A stretch of 33,786 bases of DNA from the NCBI GenBank assembly GCA_001632435.1, contig KV424140.1:4338-38123 (forward strand), in the 5' to 3' direction. Below, piece by piece: positions 22,249 to 32,105 of this stretch (position 1 is the first letter of the stretch; each line of letters starts with the position of its first letter). Both the position numbers and the translations under genes were made by a program. This DNA comes from Calocera cornea HHB12733. Taxonomy: Eukaryota; Basidiomycota; Dacrymycetes; Dacrymycetales; Dacrymycetaceae. The notes under the pieces are model-generated. The model was not told the DNA's origin. It did not search any database and was given only the letters and a program-made list of their open reading frames with translations.

Positions 22249-23502
22249 AAGACATGCATGGATGGTGCCGTGCATAGGACGGCCGGGGTCAGCCACCTGG
22301 TCATCCCGCCTAGCGCGAGGGCGCGGGTCAGTCAGGGCCTGGCCCGCACTGGGGAGAGACACCGACCCCGAGGTGGGGCTGAGCGCGTTAGGTAATCAGG
22401 GTGCTACCGCGCCCGCTTGCCGCTTGCCGCTTGCCTGCCGCGCAGATCATCGAGATTGGCCAGATGGGCAGATGCGCGATGCCCGTTCGGTTTTCATGCT
22501 CCCCGCTGGCGGTGCAGGCCCCTGAGCTATCGTATTGCTGATCAAGACTCTGCAGAGCGTTAGCGTGCCCGATCCGGGCTATGCTAGCCACAATCAGATG
22601 TGCCATCGACATCACATGGAATTCATTGTTGCAACTAGGGGCGCGGCGCCCTGACTGAGCCCGACGCGGGTTGCTTGCGCCCTGCATTCCTGCGGCTGCT
22701 GCACTGCACAAAAGCGGCCGCAGCCATCGGGCCTGGGCGCGTCCGACGCAGTTTGCCGGATCTTCGCGCCTCCTGCGGTCCGGCAGAACTCGGGGCACCA
22801 GCCCGCTGGAATGCAGTAAGCGGATATGTAACGGCGAGCCCGAATATCTGAATAATGCCGATGCTGAGGACAGACACACGCTTGCGTAATAATATCCGAA
22901 GCCGAGGTGCGCTCGCGCGTCGGGATTGGACCGCTTCCAGTGGAACAAACGTTGCCACATGGCCCGTAGGCGCAGTCATCGTAATTGCCAAAAAGCTTAT
23001 TGGACCCGGACCTGCCTGTTCGGGCACTTGCCGAGGCCACCGCGCGGTGGACGACAGCGGGGAACAAAGGTGCGCCGCGCGACACTTGAGAACCGCCACG
23101 TTGCTGGCACGCGCTGGCTGCGCGGGCCATCGGAATATGTTCGAACATGCTGGGCGTGGAGGTGTCTCGGTGCTCCATGCGAAATGGAGCACGTCGACAG
23201 GATTTCAAGTTCCCGCCGGCATTGTGCGCTGTGGGCCGACACGAGACCCGGGCCGACACGACGCGTGTGCAAGGAGGCGCCTTGACGTGTATGCGCTGCG
23301 GCCGGGGCGACGCGCGCGGTCTATGGGGTGAGCGACCGAGGGAGCGCCGACGCGTCGGTTGCTTACGGGCAACTTGGCGCCGGCGCGAGGCACGCTCTTC
23401 GCGGCGTGATGGTCCTTGTGGAGCACCGACGTACGGGCCCGGGTGATGTAATGCCCGATAGTCAAGTGGGCCGTCCTGGCTTAGCAACAATGACAAGACA
23501 GG

Positions 23503-23533
23503 ACGATACGATACGATACGGTACGGTACGATG
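23503..23533 (+). repeat. Pentanucleotide microsatellite (ACGAT/ACGGT)
   Basis: Consecutive five-base units ACGAT, ACGAT, ACGAT, ACGGT, ACGGT, ACGAT can be read in this stretch. It lies in the GC-rich intergenic region. Confidence 0.8.
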
Positions 23534-24589
23534 CGGAGGAGGCTTGTCGAGGTGTGTGCGGTGGTGGGCAGAGCGCGCGGAAAAGGGCCAACGACTGCAC
23601 GCACGCACGCGACGAAACGGTGGTGCCTGGCACAGCCCCCGTGCCTTAGCGAGCGGGAATCTCGGGGCGGCTCGGTTCGGTGCTCGAGCCGGGCGCCGTG
23701 GTAAACGATTAGGAAGGCGAGGGATTTCGGAGAGATCAGAACGCCGGTGAGGAGCACGGCCTGCGTCGTTTTTCCGTGTTGGACTGTTCGAGGCTGTCGA
23801 GAAGGAGAAGGGAGGAAGGGATGGATGGAACGATGCGTTGAAATGCACGATGAATCATTGCGATGGAACGGACTGAGGAACCCTTGATAGAAAGTTCCGT
23901 GGAAGCGGAGATCAAAAACAAGGTTGATTCCCGCGTGCGGAAACATATTGTCGGGAGCGGTGTGCGTCACAGGGCCGGTGTGAAGGTGCCTGTCCAGCCG
24001 CACAGCGAACGGGGAGGTTGTGCGGCCGGTCGATGCGGGACGAGGGAGGGGGCGGACTGGGGATGAAACAGGGCCGAGGAGCGCGCGATATTCCAGGCAC
24101 GGCCGGACGGTTCTGGAGGGCAGGGCGGGTAAAGGAAGTCGAGTCGCGGGGCAAGGCACGAATGAAGCGAGACACGTGGAGCGGCTGTGCGTCTGTTCTG
24201 CGTCAAAACTGTAAGCGGGTGCACCGTACGCCAATGATGAGCCTGGACCCGCCGCGTTCAAGACGGCTGTTCTGGCTCGCACGACGCGCTTGGCCGCGCT
24301 GTGGGGCGGGGTGCTGCGACGGCGGCCGGCAGGGGGCGAGGGGGAGGACGCTAAAGGTGGAAAGTGCAAGCCCGGGGAATATGAGTCGTATGTTCACGGC
24401 GAGTCGCGGAGGCAGGGGGCACCAATGGAGGCTGGGCAGAGCAGAGCGTGAAGCGCCGGGCGAGGGGGGCGCCTGCCCTGCTCAGCCCCGGGTCGAGCCA
24501 GGGATCATTTTGGGATTGGGGAGCGCGCGTTCCGTGTCCTGTTCGAGGAGCGCGCCCGAGATTCGGATGGATCAGCCCCGGTCGTCCGC

Positions 24590-24760
24590 TTCCTCCCTCC
24601 TCCTCCTCCTCCTCCTCCTGCCTCTCTCCCCCCTTCCCCCCCCCCCGTACCTTATACCCCCCTCCCCATACCTCTCTCTCTCGGCTGTTTTTGTCCCATC
24701 ACGCATGGGGCGAAACACGGCCTGAATTTTTTCCCCTCTCTCTCTTTCTCTCTCTCTCCA
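24590..24760 (+). promoter_or_regulatory. Pyrimidine tracts upstream of the C2H2 factor
   Basis: A (TCC)n run (about 24592-24620), a C run of about 11 (near 24640) and (TC)n runs (near 24670 and 24735-24758) lie 300-460 bp upstream of the next start codon. Such CT blocks are typical of fungal core promoters and leader regions. Confidence 0.5.
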
Positions 24761-25054
24761 GCCCTGCCATTCCTTCCGGGGCCCGTTTGTAGTTTCGCCC
24801 CGCTGAGCGAGGCATGTCAAGTATCCCCAGTCCGATAAAGGCACGACGCCACGATCCAATCCTTGGGCCCTCCGAGGTCCCGTCCCCAAACCCTACCCGC
24901 CTTGACCCTGTCCCCGCCATCGGGCTGCCCTTTCACACATACACGACTGTGAACGCCGCCGCGCTGCTGTAGGCTGGCAGCCCGCTCTTCCAATACGCCG
25001 ACCCTTACCTTCCTCCCGTCTTCCGGCGCCTTCTTCGCCAACAAAGCCCTACGA

Positions 25055-26650
25055 ATGGTCGGCGTCACCTTCACCCTCGACGAGGACATCACCGACACAT
25101 ACACCCTCGACAGCGCCCACTCGGCCGTGACCGCGTCCCAAGCGCCACAGCACCCTCAAACAGGGCCATCTCAGCACTCGCACTCCGCGCATTCAACACA
25201 GTCCGCCCGGTCGTTGGCCACCTCCACCCCGATGGCCGCGCTCCAGCCGCTCGCTGTCCAACCCCCTCACCGTCTGTTAGTAGTCACATCCCCCCTCCGC
25301 GCCGCTATAGATGCCGGCTTGCTCACCCGCGGCGACAGGCAACACATGGCAGGTCTTCCCTCACCCCCGAACCCTGCGGTCCATGGCGACGTTGACCCAT
25401 CTCCGTTCGCCTGGAGCCCCCCGGGGACAGCGGGGCGAGGGCAGAACACCTACCAGACGATGCCCTCGTCCGACCAATACGCTTACAACACCCATCCCTT
25501 CGCCCAGTACGGCCCCCCAAGCGCCCACCCCGGTGACCCTAGTGCCGCTGGACCCTCAACCGTGCCGACGCTAACCTACACCAATGCGTCAGCGTACGGT
25601 CCCTACGGCCCTCAACGTCGCTCACCACACTCGACCAACCCCTCTCCTCCCCACCAACAGTCGTACATCACCACCGGCAGCGATGGATATTCCCACGCCC
25701 CGTCTGGCTTTCCTGGAAATAGCCAGTCACCGTCCGTCTCACCGCCAAACCCTAACCCGGGATTCGACCCGAACGCGTACTCGTACTCGGTGTATGCGCC
25801 TTCTGGCCTTCCTCCCCCGCCGATGTACACGTCCGCCCACCCTCACCCGCCAGGAGCACCAGGCCAAGGCATCGCCGGGCCATCGTATTCGCACAACCCA
25901 GGCACATCGCCCGATGGTGCGTATCACCCCCGGACCAGCCCGATAGCGCTAGGACCGCCCTCCCGGTACCACCCGTACGCAGCCGCTGAGAAGGCCGCCC
26001 TAGGTGTGCCGATGACACCGACGAGCCCGACGAACAAGCCGTACGCGTGCAGGTTATGCGCATATACGTCGTCTAGGTCACACGACCTGAAGAGGCACAT
26101 GCGGACCCACACGAACGAGCGGCCGTACGAGTGCGAGGTGTGCCACCGCACGTTTGCGAGGAAGGACGCGGCCAAGAGACACATGGCCGCCAAGAACTGC
26201 GGCGCCAACGCGCCAGGCGCCGGATTAGGCACGATGAGGAGCAGAGCGGACGGAGGGCCGTCAGGATCAGGCAAAGGTGCCGATGGCACCACGTCGTCTG
26301 AGGAGCAGTCGGACGACGACGGGTCGCAGTCGGGCGAGGGAGATGCGCTGTCGTCGGCTGGCGAGCAGATGCAGGTCGATGGCGTCGAGCAGCCAGAGCT
26401 TTCGGACCCGAAGATGGAAGACAAGACGCCGACACCACCCTCTGCCACTGCCCAACCGTCCTCCTCCCTCCCGTACCTCCAGCAGCGACAAGGAGTCCAG
26501 CCGATCGCGCCCCAGCCAACCAGGCCGCCCACACGCGGCCCGTCGGACGGGGCCGCGCTCGGTCGTCGACCCGGACCAGGCCCGGTCGATGGCACCACTA
26601 ACTCAGCGCCAGCTCGATCTCGCGGGCCTTCGTATTCTCGCCCGAACTGA
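25055..26650 (+). CDS. C2H2 zinc finger transcription factor
   Basis: Single open frame of 531 aa, unusual here for having no obvious intron. Residues 1-325 are disordered and rich in Pro, Ser, Tyr and Gly. Two fingers follow: C332-C335-H348-H352 (CRLCAYTSSRSHDLKRHMRTH minus its last residue fits Cx2Cx12Hx3H) and C360-C363-H376 with C382 as fourth ligand (Cx2Cx12Hx5C). The joint between them, TNERPYE, is of the classical TGEKPY type. After the fingers come an acidic Ser/Asp/Glu stretch (SSEEQSDDDGSQSGEGD) that could activate transcription, and a Pro-rich tail. Paired fingers followed by a basic MAAKNC end are common in fungal regulators, but the sequence does not name a target pathway. A 3.4-kb upstream intergenic region hints at complex regulation. 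Confidence 0.85.
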   Translation: MVGVTFTLDEDITDTYTLDSAHSAVTASQAPQHPQTGPSQHSHSAHSTQSARSLATSTPMAALQPLAVQPPHRLLVVTSPLRAAIDAGLLTRGDRQHMAGLPSPPNPAVHGDVDPSPFAWSPPGTAGRGQNTYQTMPSSDQYAYNTHPFAQYGPPSAHPGDPSAAGPSTVPTLTYTNASAYGPYGPQRRSPHSTNPSPPHQQSYITTGSDGYSHAPSGFPGNSQSPSVSPPNPNPGFDPNAYSYSVYAPSGLPPPPMYTSAHPHPPGAPGQGIAGPSYSHNPGTSPDGAYHPRTSPIALGPPSRYHPYAAAEKAALGVPMTPTSPTNKPYACRLCAYTSSRSHDLKRHMRTHTNERPYECEVCHRTFARKDAAKRHMAAKNCGANAPGAGLGTMRSRADGGPSGSGKGADGTTSSEEQSDDDGSQSGEGDALSSAGEQMQVDGVEQPELSDPKMEDKTPTPPSATAQPSSSLPYLQQRQGVQPIAPQPTRPPTRGPSDGAALGRRPGPGPVDGTTNSAPARSRGPSYSRPN

Positions 26651-27259
26651 GCCCACAGCTTCCTTTCACGTTACCCTTCCCCACGCCCGTTATTCCACAC
26701 CCAGAACCGTCGGATGGCGCAAATCGTCGCCACTCGAGCTCTCATATTTATCTTCTCCCGGTCTCTTCTGCACCCGGGCCGTATCGCGGACATTATACGA
26801 ACGGTCGCGGCGAAAATTTCACATAAGCTTTTGGATTGAGGGTGTTGTCGTACAGTACTTACCAGTCTCCCGCCCGTCCTGCGCGCACCAGAAATGGCTC
26901 CATACCGAGCCGGGCCGCGGACGAGGTGTACCGTAGTGTAGCGTGACCGAAAATGGCATGTAGAAGGAAGGACGACGGTGTAATTCTCGATCCCCGGTGG
27001 TGTCCTTGCACAAGCAAGGAGGGCGGACTGGCCCAGGTCGGCATGTGCTTTAAGAGACCTCTGTGCATTCGTTGCTATGCGGGTAGTTTGTGTTTTGGGG
27101 ACTCTGCATGTGGGGCTAGCCTCGGCGCGTGCAGCATCGCTACCGCAGCCGGGTACCACCTACCTACCCTGTGAGCCCTGCCGTCCCTCGTGCTCTCACG
27201 CCCTCTTACACGTCACACACCCCACGCCGTCCCTCCCCCTTCCTGATACCCCGCCAGAG
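26651..27259. other. Intergenic, between C2H2 factor and NAA50
   Basis: 609 bp with no supported gene. The frames present are short and overlap each other. The last ~90 bases before the next start are pyrimidine-rich (near 27190-27250), consistent with a promoter and leader. Confidence 0.4.
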
Positions 27260-28055
27260 ATGATGACCTCGGACACGCTCACCACCCACCTCTCCCCCAC
27301 GCCGGCCGCCGACGCAGTCCCCATCCAGCGCGTCGCCCGCTCGCCAGAGTGGAAGCAGCCGGGCCCGGCGCGCATCACCACCGCCTCTCTCACGAAGAAC
27401 AACATCGGCACCGTCAAGCGCATAAACCAGGTCGTCTTTCCCATCTCATACTCGGCCAAGTTCTATGGTGCGCCCCACAACGTCATCTTCTGCTGTGTGA
27501 TAGCGGCCGACCCGGGATGCAGATGAGTCGCTGGCACCGGACTTGGACGAGTTCAACCGACTCGGTGCGTGTCATCACTGTCTGGGCGGAACCGCGCGTT
27601 CTGGCTAATCGCACCTTGCAGTGTACTACAATGATGTTCCCGTCGCGTGTGTATGCTGTCGGTTCGACAAGACGCCCGGGTCGGACTCCGCCAAGCTATA
27701 TATAGCAACAATGGCCGTCCTCGCCGTGCGTCTACTCCGCTCTGAGGTCAAATCCATATTGACACCTATGTAGGCATATCGCTCCCTAACAATAGGCAAG
27801 CAGACGCTCGCCCTGGTCCTGCACGCCGCGGCAAGCCACAAGGCGCCGAGAATCTCGCACGTGTACGTCCACGTCCAGGTGTCCAATACGGACGCGCGCA
27901 AATTCTACGAGCGCGAGGGGTTCACCGTCGCCGCAGAGGTCAAGGGGTACTACAAGAAGATCGCCCCGGCGGACGCGTGGCTGATGGAGCGCGCGGTCAC
28001 CCCGGAGGACGCAGGTCATAAGGAGGGGAGCGCGGATCGGCCGATCGCGGTATGA
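27260..28055 (+). CDS. NAA50: N-alpha-acetyltransferase, Naa50 (San) type GNAT
   Basis: GNAT enzyme that acetylates protein N-termini and can join the Naa10/Naa15 ribosome-bound complex. Exons 27260-27467, 27523-27564, 27622-27725 and 27774-28055 close to 211 aa. An N-terminal extension of ~35 residues precedes the domain. Family blocks: LTKNNIGTVKRINQVVFPIS, YSAKFYDE, VYYNDVPVACVCCRFDK, KLYIATMAVLAAYR, ISHVYVHVQVSNTDARKFYE, REGF and GYYKKIAPADAW, close to the Naa50 pattern NYYKRIEPADA. The acetyl-CoA loop, normally R/QxxGxG/A, reads RSLTIG, so the first glycine is Thr; this follows from the splice site chosen at 27774, which gives the best join. Two adjacent ATGs open the frame; the first is used. 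The gene converges on the glycosyltransferase, with 157 bp between the stops. Confidence 0.88.
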
Positions 28056-28212
28056 GCACGTGCGCTTTGGAGCGTGCGTCGACGCTTGGTATCATTTGTA
28101 TCCCATTTCATCGGTAAGTGGGAATACACTAGCTACCTGCTCTGCAGGATGTCGTCAAGCTAAAAGACATGGTCGATGCCAGTGTCGGCTATGCGATCCT
28201 CTGGATTACATG

Positions 28213-29493
28213 CTATGAGAAAATGGGGGCTTTCGTCCGCGCCAACGACTCCAGGAGCACACAAGTCTCCTCGGCACTTCTGTGCCGTCCAAAGTCCTCC
28301 TTCACCCTCAGCGCACTCTCTCGGAACCGTGGCTCCTTCAGCACCCTCCACACAGCATCCCGGATCTGTGCTTCCCTCGGCTTGTCCGTCTTAAGATCGA
28401 TGCCCGCTCCGCTCCACTCTACACGCGCACTCACGTCCGCCTTGTCCTCCGTCCTCCCCGCGCAGACCAGGGGAACGCCACACGCCAGCGCCGTGAGCAC
28501 ACCGTTGTACCCCGCATTGGTGATCATGCAGTCGACGTGCGGCAAGAGCAGCGGATGGGGGATGAATGCGGCCACACGGACGTTGGGCGGGACGTTGGCG
28601 TGCGCGCCGTCCGCCCCTGGCGAGGTGACTACGAGCAGCACGTCCTCGCTGGCCAGTGCCGAGATCGTCGGCCGGATAAGACTCGCTTCGTCGATCGCGT
28701 ACGTACCCTGCGTAACGTGCACCACCTTGCCCTTGTACCTCTCCAGGTCATCCCACCAATCCGGGCAGCGGAAATCGGCCGGCGGCGCCGGTATGAGCGG
28801 CCCGACAAAGTGCACTTGGCGGGGCATGGCCCTCCTCGGGTACTCGAGCGCCATCGTCGTCGGCATGATATGCACGTAGCGCGAGCGGAGCATGTCGAAG
28901 AACTCGATCTCGGGTCCGTACGGTTCTAGGCCCAGGCGTACCCGGTCGTCGTTCACCAGCTTGGTCAGCCTGGGTAGGAAGAATGTACGCACTAGCCAGT
29001 GCATGAGCCAGTTCCACGTTTGGCCGAGCCAGGTCGTCGCCGGCGGGCCGCCAGCACCCCAGCGCGGGATCTCGGGGTCGAGCGTGACGAGCGGGGTGAT
29101 GCCGAGGGTTGCATATACCGGCCCGCCGAAGTCTTGCAGTGCGAGCGCCCCGAGGCTGCACATGTCTACGAATAGGACGTCGGCGGGAAACCACTGGAGG
29201 ATCGCCCTGTAGTCCGCGAGCTGGCCGGCCATCCGGTCGATGAATAGGCGCCGCAAGGTCGAGATTCCAGCGGCGATCCCGCTCGTATCTTCGTCCCGCT
29301 TTACTCGTATCTGGCCGAAGTCCGGCGTCTTGTCGAAAGCTGAGAATTGTGCGCCGGTGGCCTCGATCCTGGGCCTGAAGTGCTCCGTCGTGTGCCAGAC
29401 GACGTCGTGTCCGCGCTTAACGAGCTCGGTCGCCACGGGAAGGAATGGGTAGATGTGGCCCGTAGCGGGCATCGTCGAGATGAGGACCTTCAT
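28213..29493 (-). CDS. GT1 (UDP-glycosyltransferase, bacterial MGT-like)
   Basis: Single exon of 426 aa. The N-terminal Rossmann start is complete (MKVLISTMPATGHIYPFLPV, with the acceptor-side His in ATGHIYP). A membrane-tending segment around WNWLMHWLVRTFFLP follows. The C-terminal donor-binding half shows KVVHVTQGTYA (~245), VAAFIPHPLLLPHVDCMITN (~310) and NAGYNGVLTALACGVPLV with EDKADVSARVEWSGAG, which is the PSPG-like region in the form usual for bacterial macrolide or zeaxanthin-type glycosyltransferases rather than plant or animal UGTs. The acceptor (sterol, polyketide, terpenoid or xenobiotic) cannot be inferred. It is one of only a few intronless genes in an intron-dense window. It is divergent from the UbiA-type gene across 1.3 kb. 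Confidence 0.88.
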   Translation of the reverse strand: MKVLISTMPATGHIYPFLPVATELVKRGHDVVWHTTEHFRPRIEATGAQFSAFDKTPDFGQIRVKRDEDTSGIAAGISTLRRLFIDRMAGQLADYRAILQWFPADVLFVDMCSLGALALQDFGGPVYATLGITPLVTLDPEIPRWGAGGPPATTWLGQTWNWLMHWLVRTFFLPRLTKLVNDDRVRLGLEPYGPEIEFFDMLRSRYVHIMPTTMALEYPRRAMPRQVHFVGPLIPAPPADFRCPDWWDDLERYKGKVVHVTQGTYAIDEASLIRPTISALASEDVLLVVTSPGADGAHANVPPNVRVAAFIPHPLLLPHVDCMITNAGYNGVLTALACGVPLVCAGRTEDKADVSARVEWSGAGIDLKTDKPREAQIRDAVWRVLKEPRFRESALRVKEDFGRHRSAEETCVLLESLARTKAPIFS

Positions 29494-30798
29494 CGGTGTC
29501 GATAATAGTGCTGCTCAAATCAGCGCGCCATGGTTGCGGCGTTCCTTTCATATTAGAGCGTGTTTTGCCACTGCGCACTCTGCAGGAAGCAGCGCACAGG
29601 ACAGCCTGAGGCAGGAAACAAGCGCCGGCGGTTGGCAATTGCGCGTCGCACCGGCATCTGGGGAATGGCAATCTGACTCCGTCAAGCTTCAAGGGACAGC
29701 CAAATTTGAACGAACTCCGTCCTTTATCATAGTACTGTCGTCCCCTCCATGTTGTCCAGCATGATGTTGTCTGCGGCTACTTTCAGGTAACTGTCTTACT
29801 AGTGCTTGATGTGTATACTGGGGCTCTCAGGTGGACGAGCCTGTGTCTGCGAAAACTGATCAAAGTGTCGACCTCCTTCCCAGATCCTCCACCCATACTG
29901 CTCGGAGCAATAGCAGTCTCCGGTTTGTATAATTTTTTCCCACTGCTCTGCCGCTCTCAAGCGTCCTCCGACTTCTGTTGTCTTCAAGGACTGTGTGTTG
30001 CAATGACGTCGCCTCACATGGGTGGCTATGTCTGACACGCTCGCTGCTGGCATGATCATGCACCGCGTCAAAACTTTAATCAACTGGCAATCCTCTGCGG
30101 CGCAGACACCACACGTCACTCGTGGAACAAACCCGTCGGAGAGAATGTGTCCAACCTTCCCCATTGGCTACCAATCTGTGTGAACACCCTTGTACAGTGG
30201 ACCGGACGCTGATGAAGGAAAGGCCATTTCCATACTCATCCGGCGTCTAGGCCCTCTAGATTGCGCTAACTCAAGTTGGGAATATAACGGCTGCATTCAA
30301 GATTCTCTATGGTACTATTCAACTCCCAAAAATGGACGATCACATGAAATTGAACAACGGATCGAATGGACTCTGATGGTCTTACGGCAAGCATGCGTGG
30401 CTTGGACCTTGCACGTGTGATGTTAGTTTCGGTCTGCGGTGCTGGAAGATATACCTTCAAGCCTATGCTTGGAACAATGGTACCTCACTAACGGTATTGT
30501 TTTCTTTACGCTCATCGAGATTGCTACTAGCGCGCGGCGGATCTTGCCGTATTCACTACCCCCGGCATGACCACCGACATGGTCTTCTAGCCACATGCAA
30601 AGGTAAAACTGTAAGATGCGGAATAGCTGCGTGTTCATCTCTACTGACGCTACGTTACTAGTGCTTTCCATCATCGGAGGGGAGCTGCTATAAAATGAAA
30701 GAAGATTTGCGTCTGAGCTTGTATCAAGGAGTCAGCTGCTCGATTTCTGCAACTTTCAAGTTACCACATCGCCGCACTCACTTACATCTACTTCACCC
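29494..30798. other. Intergenic between glycosyltransferase and UbiA-type gene
   Basis: 1.3 kb between divergent starts and visibly less GC-rich than the rest of the right half. Apart from the low-confidence reading frame at 29799-30164, I see no supported gene. The start-proximal sequence before 30799 contains a TATAAAA at 30690-30696 that could serve as a TATA element for the UbiA-type gene. Confidence 0.4.
29799..30164 (-). CDS. Possible small Cys/His-rich protein
   Basis: ATG-initiated frame of 121 aa. It shows VTCGVCAAEDC and, 22 residues on, IATHVRRRHC, an arrangement that recalls the loose Cys-Cys-His-His fingers of many basidiomycete hypothetical proteins (CxxxxC ... HxxxxH). No intron with consistent phase was found to tighten the spacing, and the C-terminal part is uninformative. 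It may equally be a chance frame or a gene remnant. Confidence 0.25.
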   Translation of the reverse strand: MGKVGHILSDGFVPRVTCGVCAAEDCQLIKVLTRCMIMPAASVSDIATHVRRRHCNTQSLKTTEVGGRLRAAEQWEKIIQTGDCYCSEQYGWRIWEGGRHFDQFSQTQARPPESPSIHIKH

Positions 30799-31852
30799 AT
30801 GGTTCTTGCATTGTCCATTCTTCAACACATTGTCGGCGATGATCCAAAGCTGGTTCACCACTTCCGCTCTGGCATCTATACGCTTTACCTCTTTACCAAG
30901 GCAGACTATCATACGCTCTTTTTTCCAATTGTGAGCACTACCCAAATCTCTGCTCATGCACCGTTGATGTTCGCATCTGCAGATGATGTTTGCATGTGTC
31001 GCGGGTCCCGTCCACTCACCGTACAGCCTGTTGGCGAGCGCGGCTTGGGTTTGGCTTCACCAGCTTCAGTGCAACATTAACAACCAGCGCGGCTCTATCA
31101 CCGAAGACGCCGGAAATAAGCCCTGGCGCCCTCTCCCGGCTGGTCGCATTACGCCACAACAAGCGAAATGGCTTCACGCAGTAGTGACCCTCCTCTGCCT
31201 ACTGGCGTGCGTCCCGGGGGTGTGTGCTATGGTCGCTGCTAGTGGCCTTCTCACAGTCACTACGCTGCTGTACGACCAACTGAGAATGTCGGCACACTGG
31301 GCAAAACGGGTGGTCCTGGTGGTCATGATGTACGGTATCTTTGAGTACGGCGGCGCGCGCGTTATCGGTGTGTAATGATCTCCACACTTAGTGCTTCTGC
31401 TGACCTTTCTCAGCTGGGTACGCTAACCTGGATGATATCGCCCTGTCAGCCATTGGCGGCTCCCTCCTCGTGATCGGCAGCACTGCTCACGTGGGCGACT
31501 TCCCCGATGTCAAAGGCGATGCGGAAGATGGTCGGCTGACGATTCCGATCGCCTTTCCTTATAGCTCCCGCATCTTCACCCCCTTGTTGATCCTCTTCTG
31601 GTCTTGTGCTATGGCGAAGCGCTGGGAGCTTGGATGGTTGTGCACTTCTGTGCTAATAACGATGGGTGGGAGACTGGCTTGGCGATGCTGGTGGCTGAGG
31701 GAAAGGGCACAGGACAAGAAGACGTACGTGTTGCATAGCGTAAATTCCTTCGCTTCGGACCGGAGAATACCATCTGATATGAGGCACAGATCTGGCTGCT
31801 TACGATCCACCTCCTCCCAATGAACTCTAGATGGGGCGTGCTTGCAAACTAG
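30799..31852 (+). CDS. UbiA-family membrane prenyltransferase-like protein
   Basis: Integral membrane enzyme family that transfers prenyl groups from isoprenoid diphosphates. Exons 30799-30930, 30983-31367, 31414-31739 and 31790-31852 close to 301 aa. The first Asp-rich motif is represented by NINNQRGSITEDAGNKPWRP, continuing LPAGRIT; its opening position, Asp in most relatives, is Asn here. The second motif is complete (HVGDFPDVKGDAEDGRLTIP). Hydrophobic helices are visible around AVVTLLCLLACVPGVCAMVA, GLLTVTTLLY, VVLVVMMYGIFEYGG and IFTPLLILFWSC. The last exon adds IWLLTIHLLPMNSRWGVLAN, a typical end for fungal members; reading through the last intron would instead give a non-family tail. 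Substrates are unknown. Fungal relatives are mostly tied to secondary metabolism; a housekeeping role such as ubiquinone or heme A synthesis is unlikely given the motif type. Confidence 0.82.
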
Positions 31853-32105
31853 CCTATGGGAGAGAATCGCTGCACGTGGGGCACAATGAAGCCCACAGTA
31901 GCGATTCCATAAAACAGTGACTCTGATATGTTTCCAAGGAGACGACTTTCATCCACAAATGCATGAGAAACTCTTTGTCGCGTAGATGTTAACGTAGGTC
32001 CTCAGGGACCGGGTCAACTCACGGAGCGGGTCACTTTTTCGAGCCCCGTATTGTCCATGGGCTGTAACTCAACAATGAGATTGCCAATCGCCCAGCAGAG
32101 CTCAA

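Larger units (their letters stand above)
21698..25054. other. Long GC-rich intergenic region
   Basis: These 3.36 kb between the CREG-like gene and the C2H2 factor hold no gene I can support. A minus-strand frame without stops runs 22612-24369 (585 codons; first ATG at 23946), but its translation is rich in Arg, Pro, Ser and Cys, has no domain and contains simple repeats (RIVPYRIVSYR). High GC content makes such frames more frequent. The region contains a G-quadruplex motif, a pentamer repeat and pyrimidine tracts, listed separately. It probably includes a long 5' regulatory region for the downstream transcription factor. Confidence 0.5.

Noticed and set aside
28169..28929. Plus-strand frames of 236 and 215 codons opposite the glycosyltransferase
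   Set aside because: Antisense shadows of a well-supported GT1 gene.
30423..30674. 83-codon minus frame with two opening ATGs in the GT1/UbiA intergenic region
   Set aside because: No domain, no splice signals and no neighbouring exon could be tied to it.
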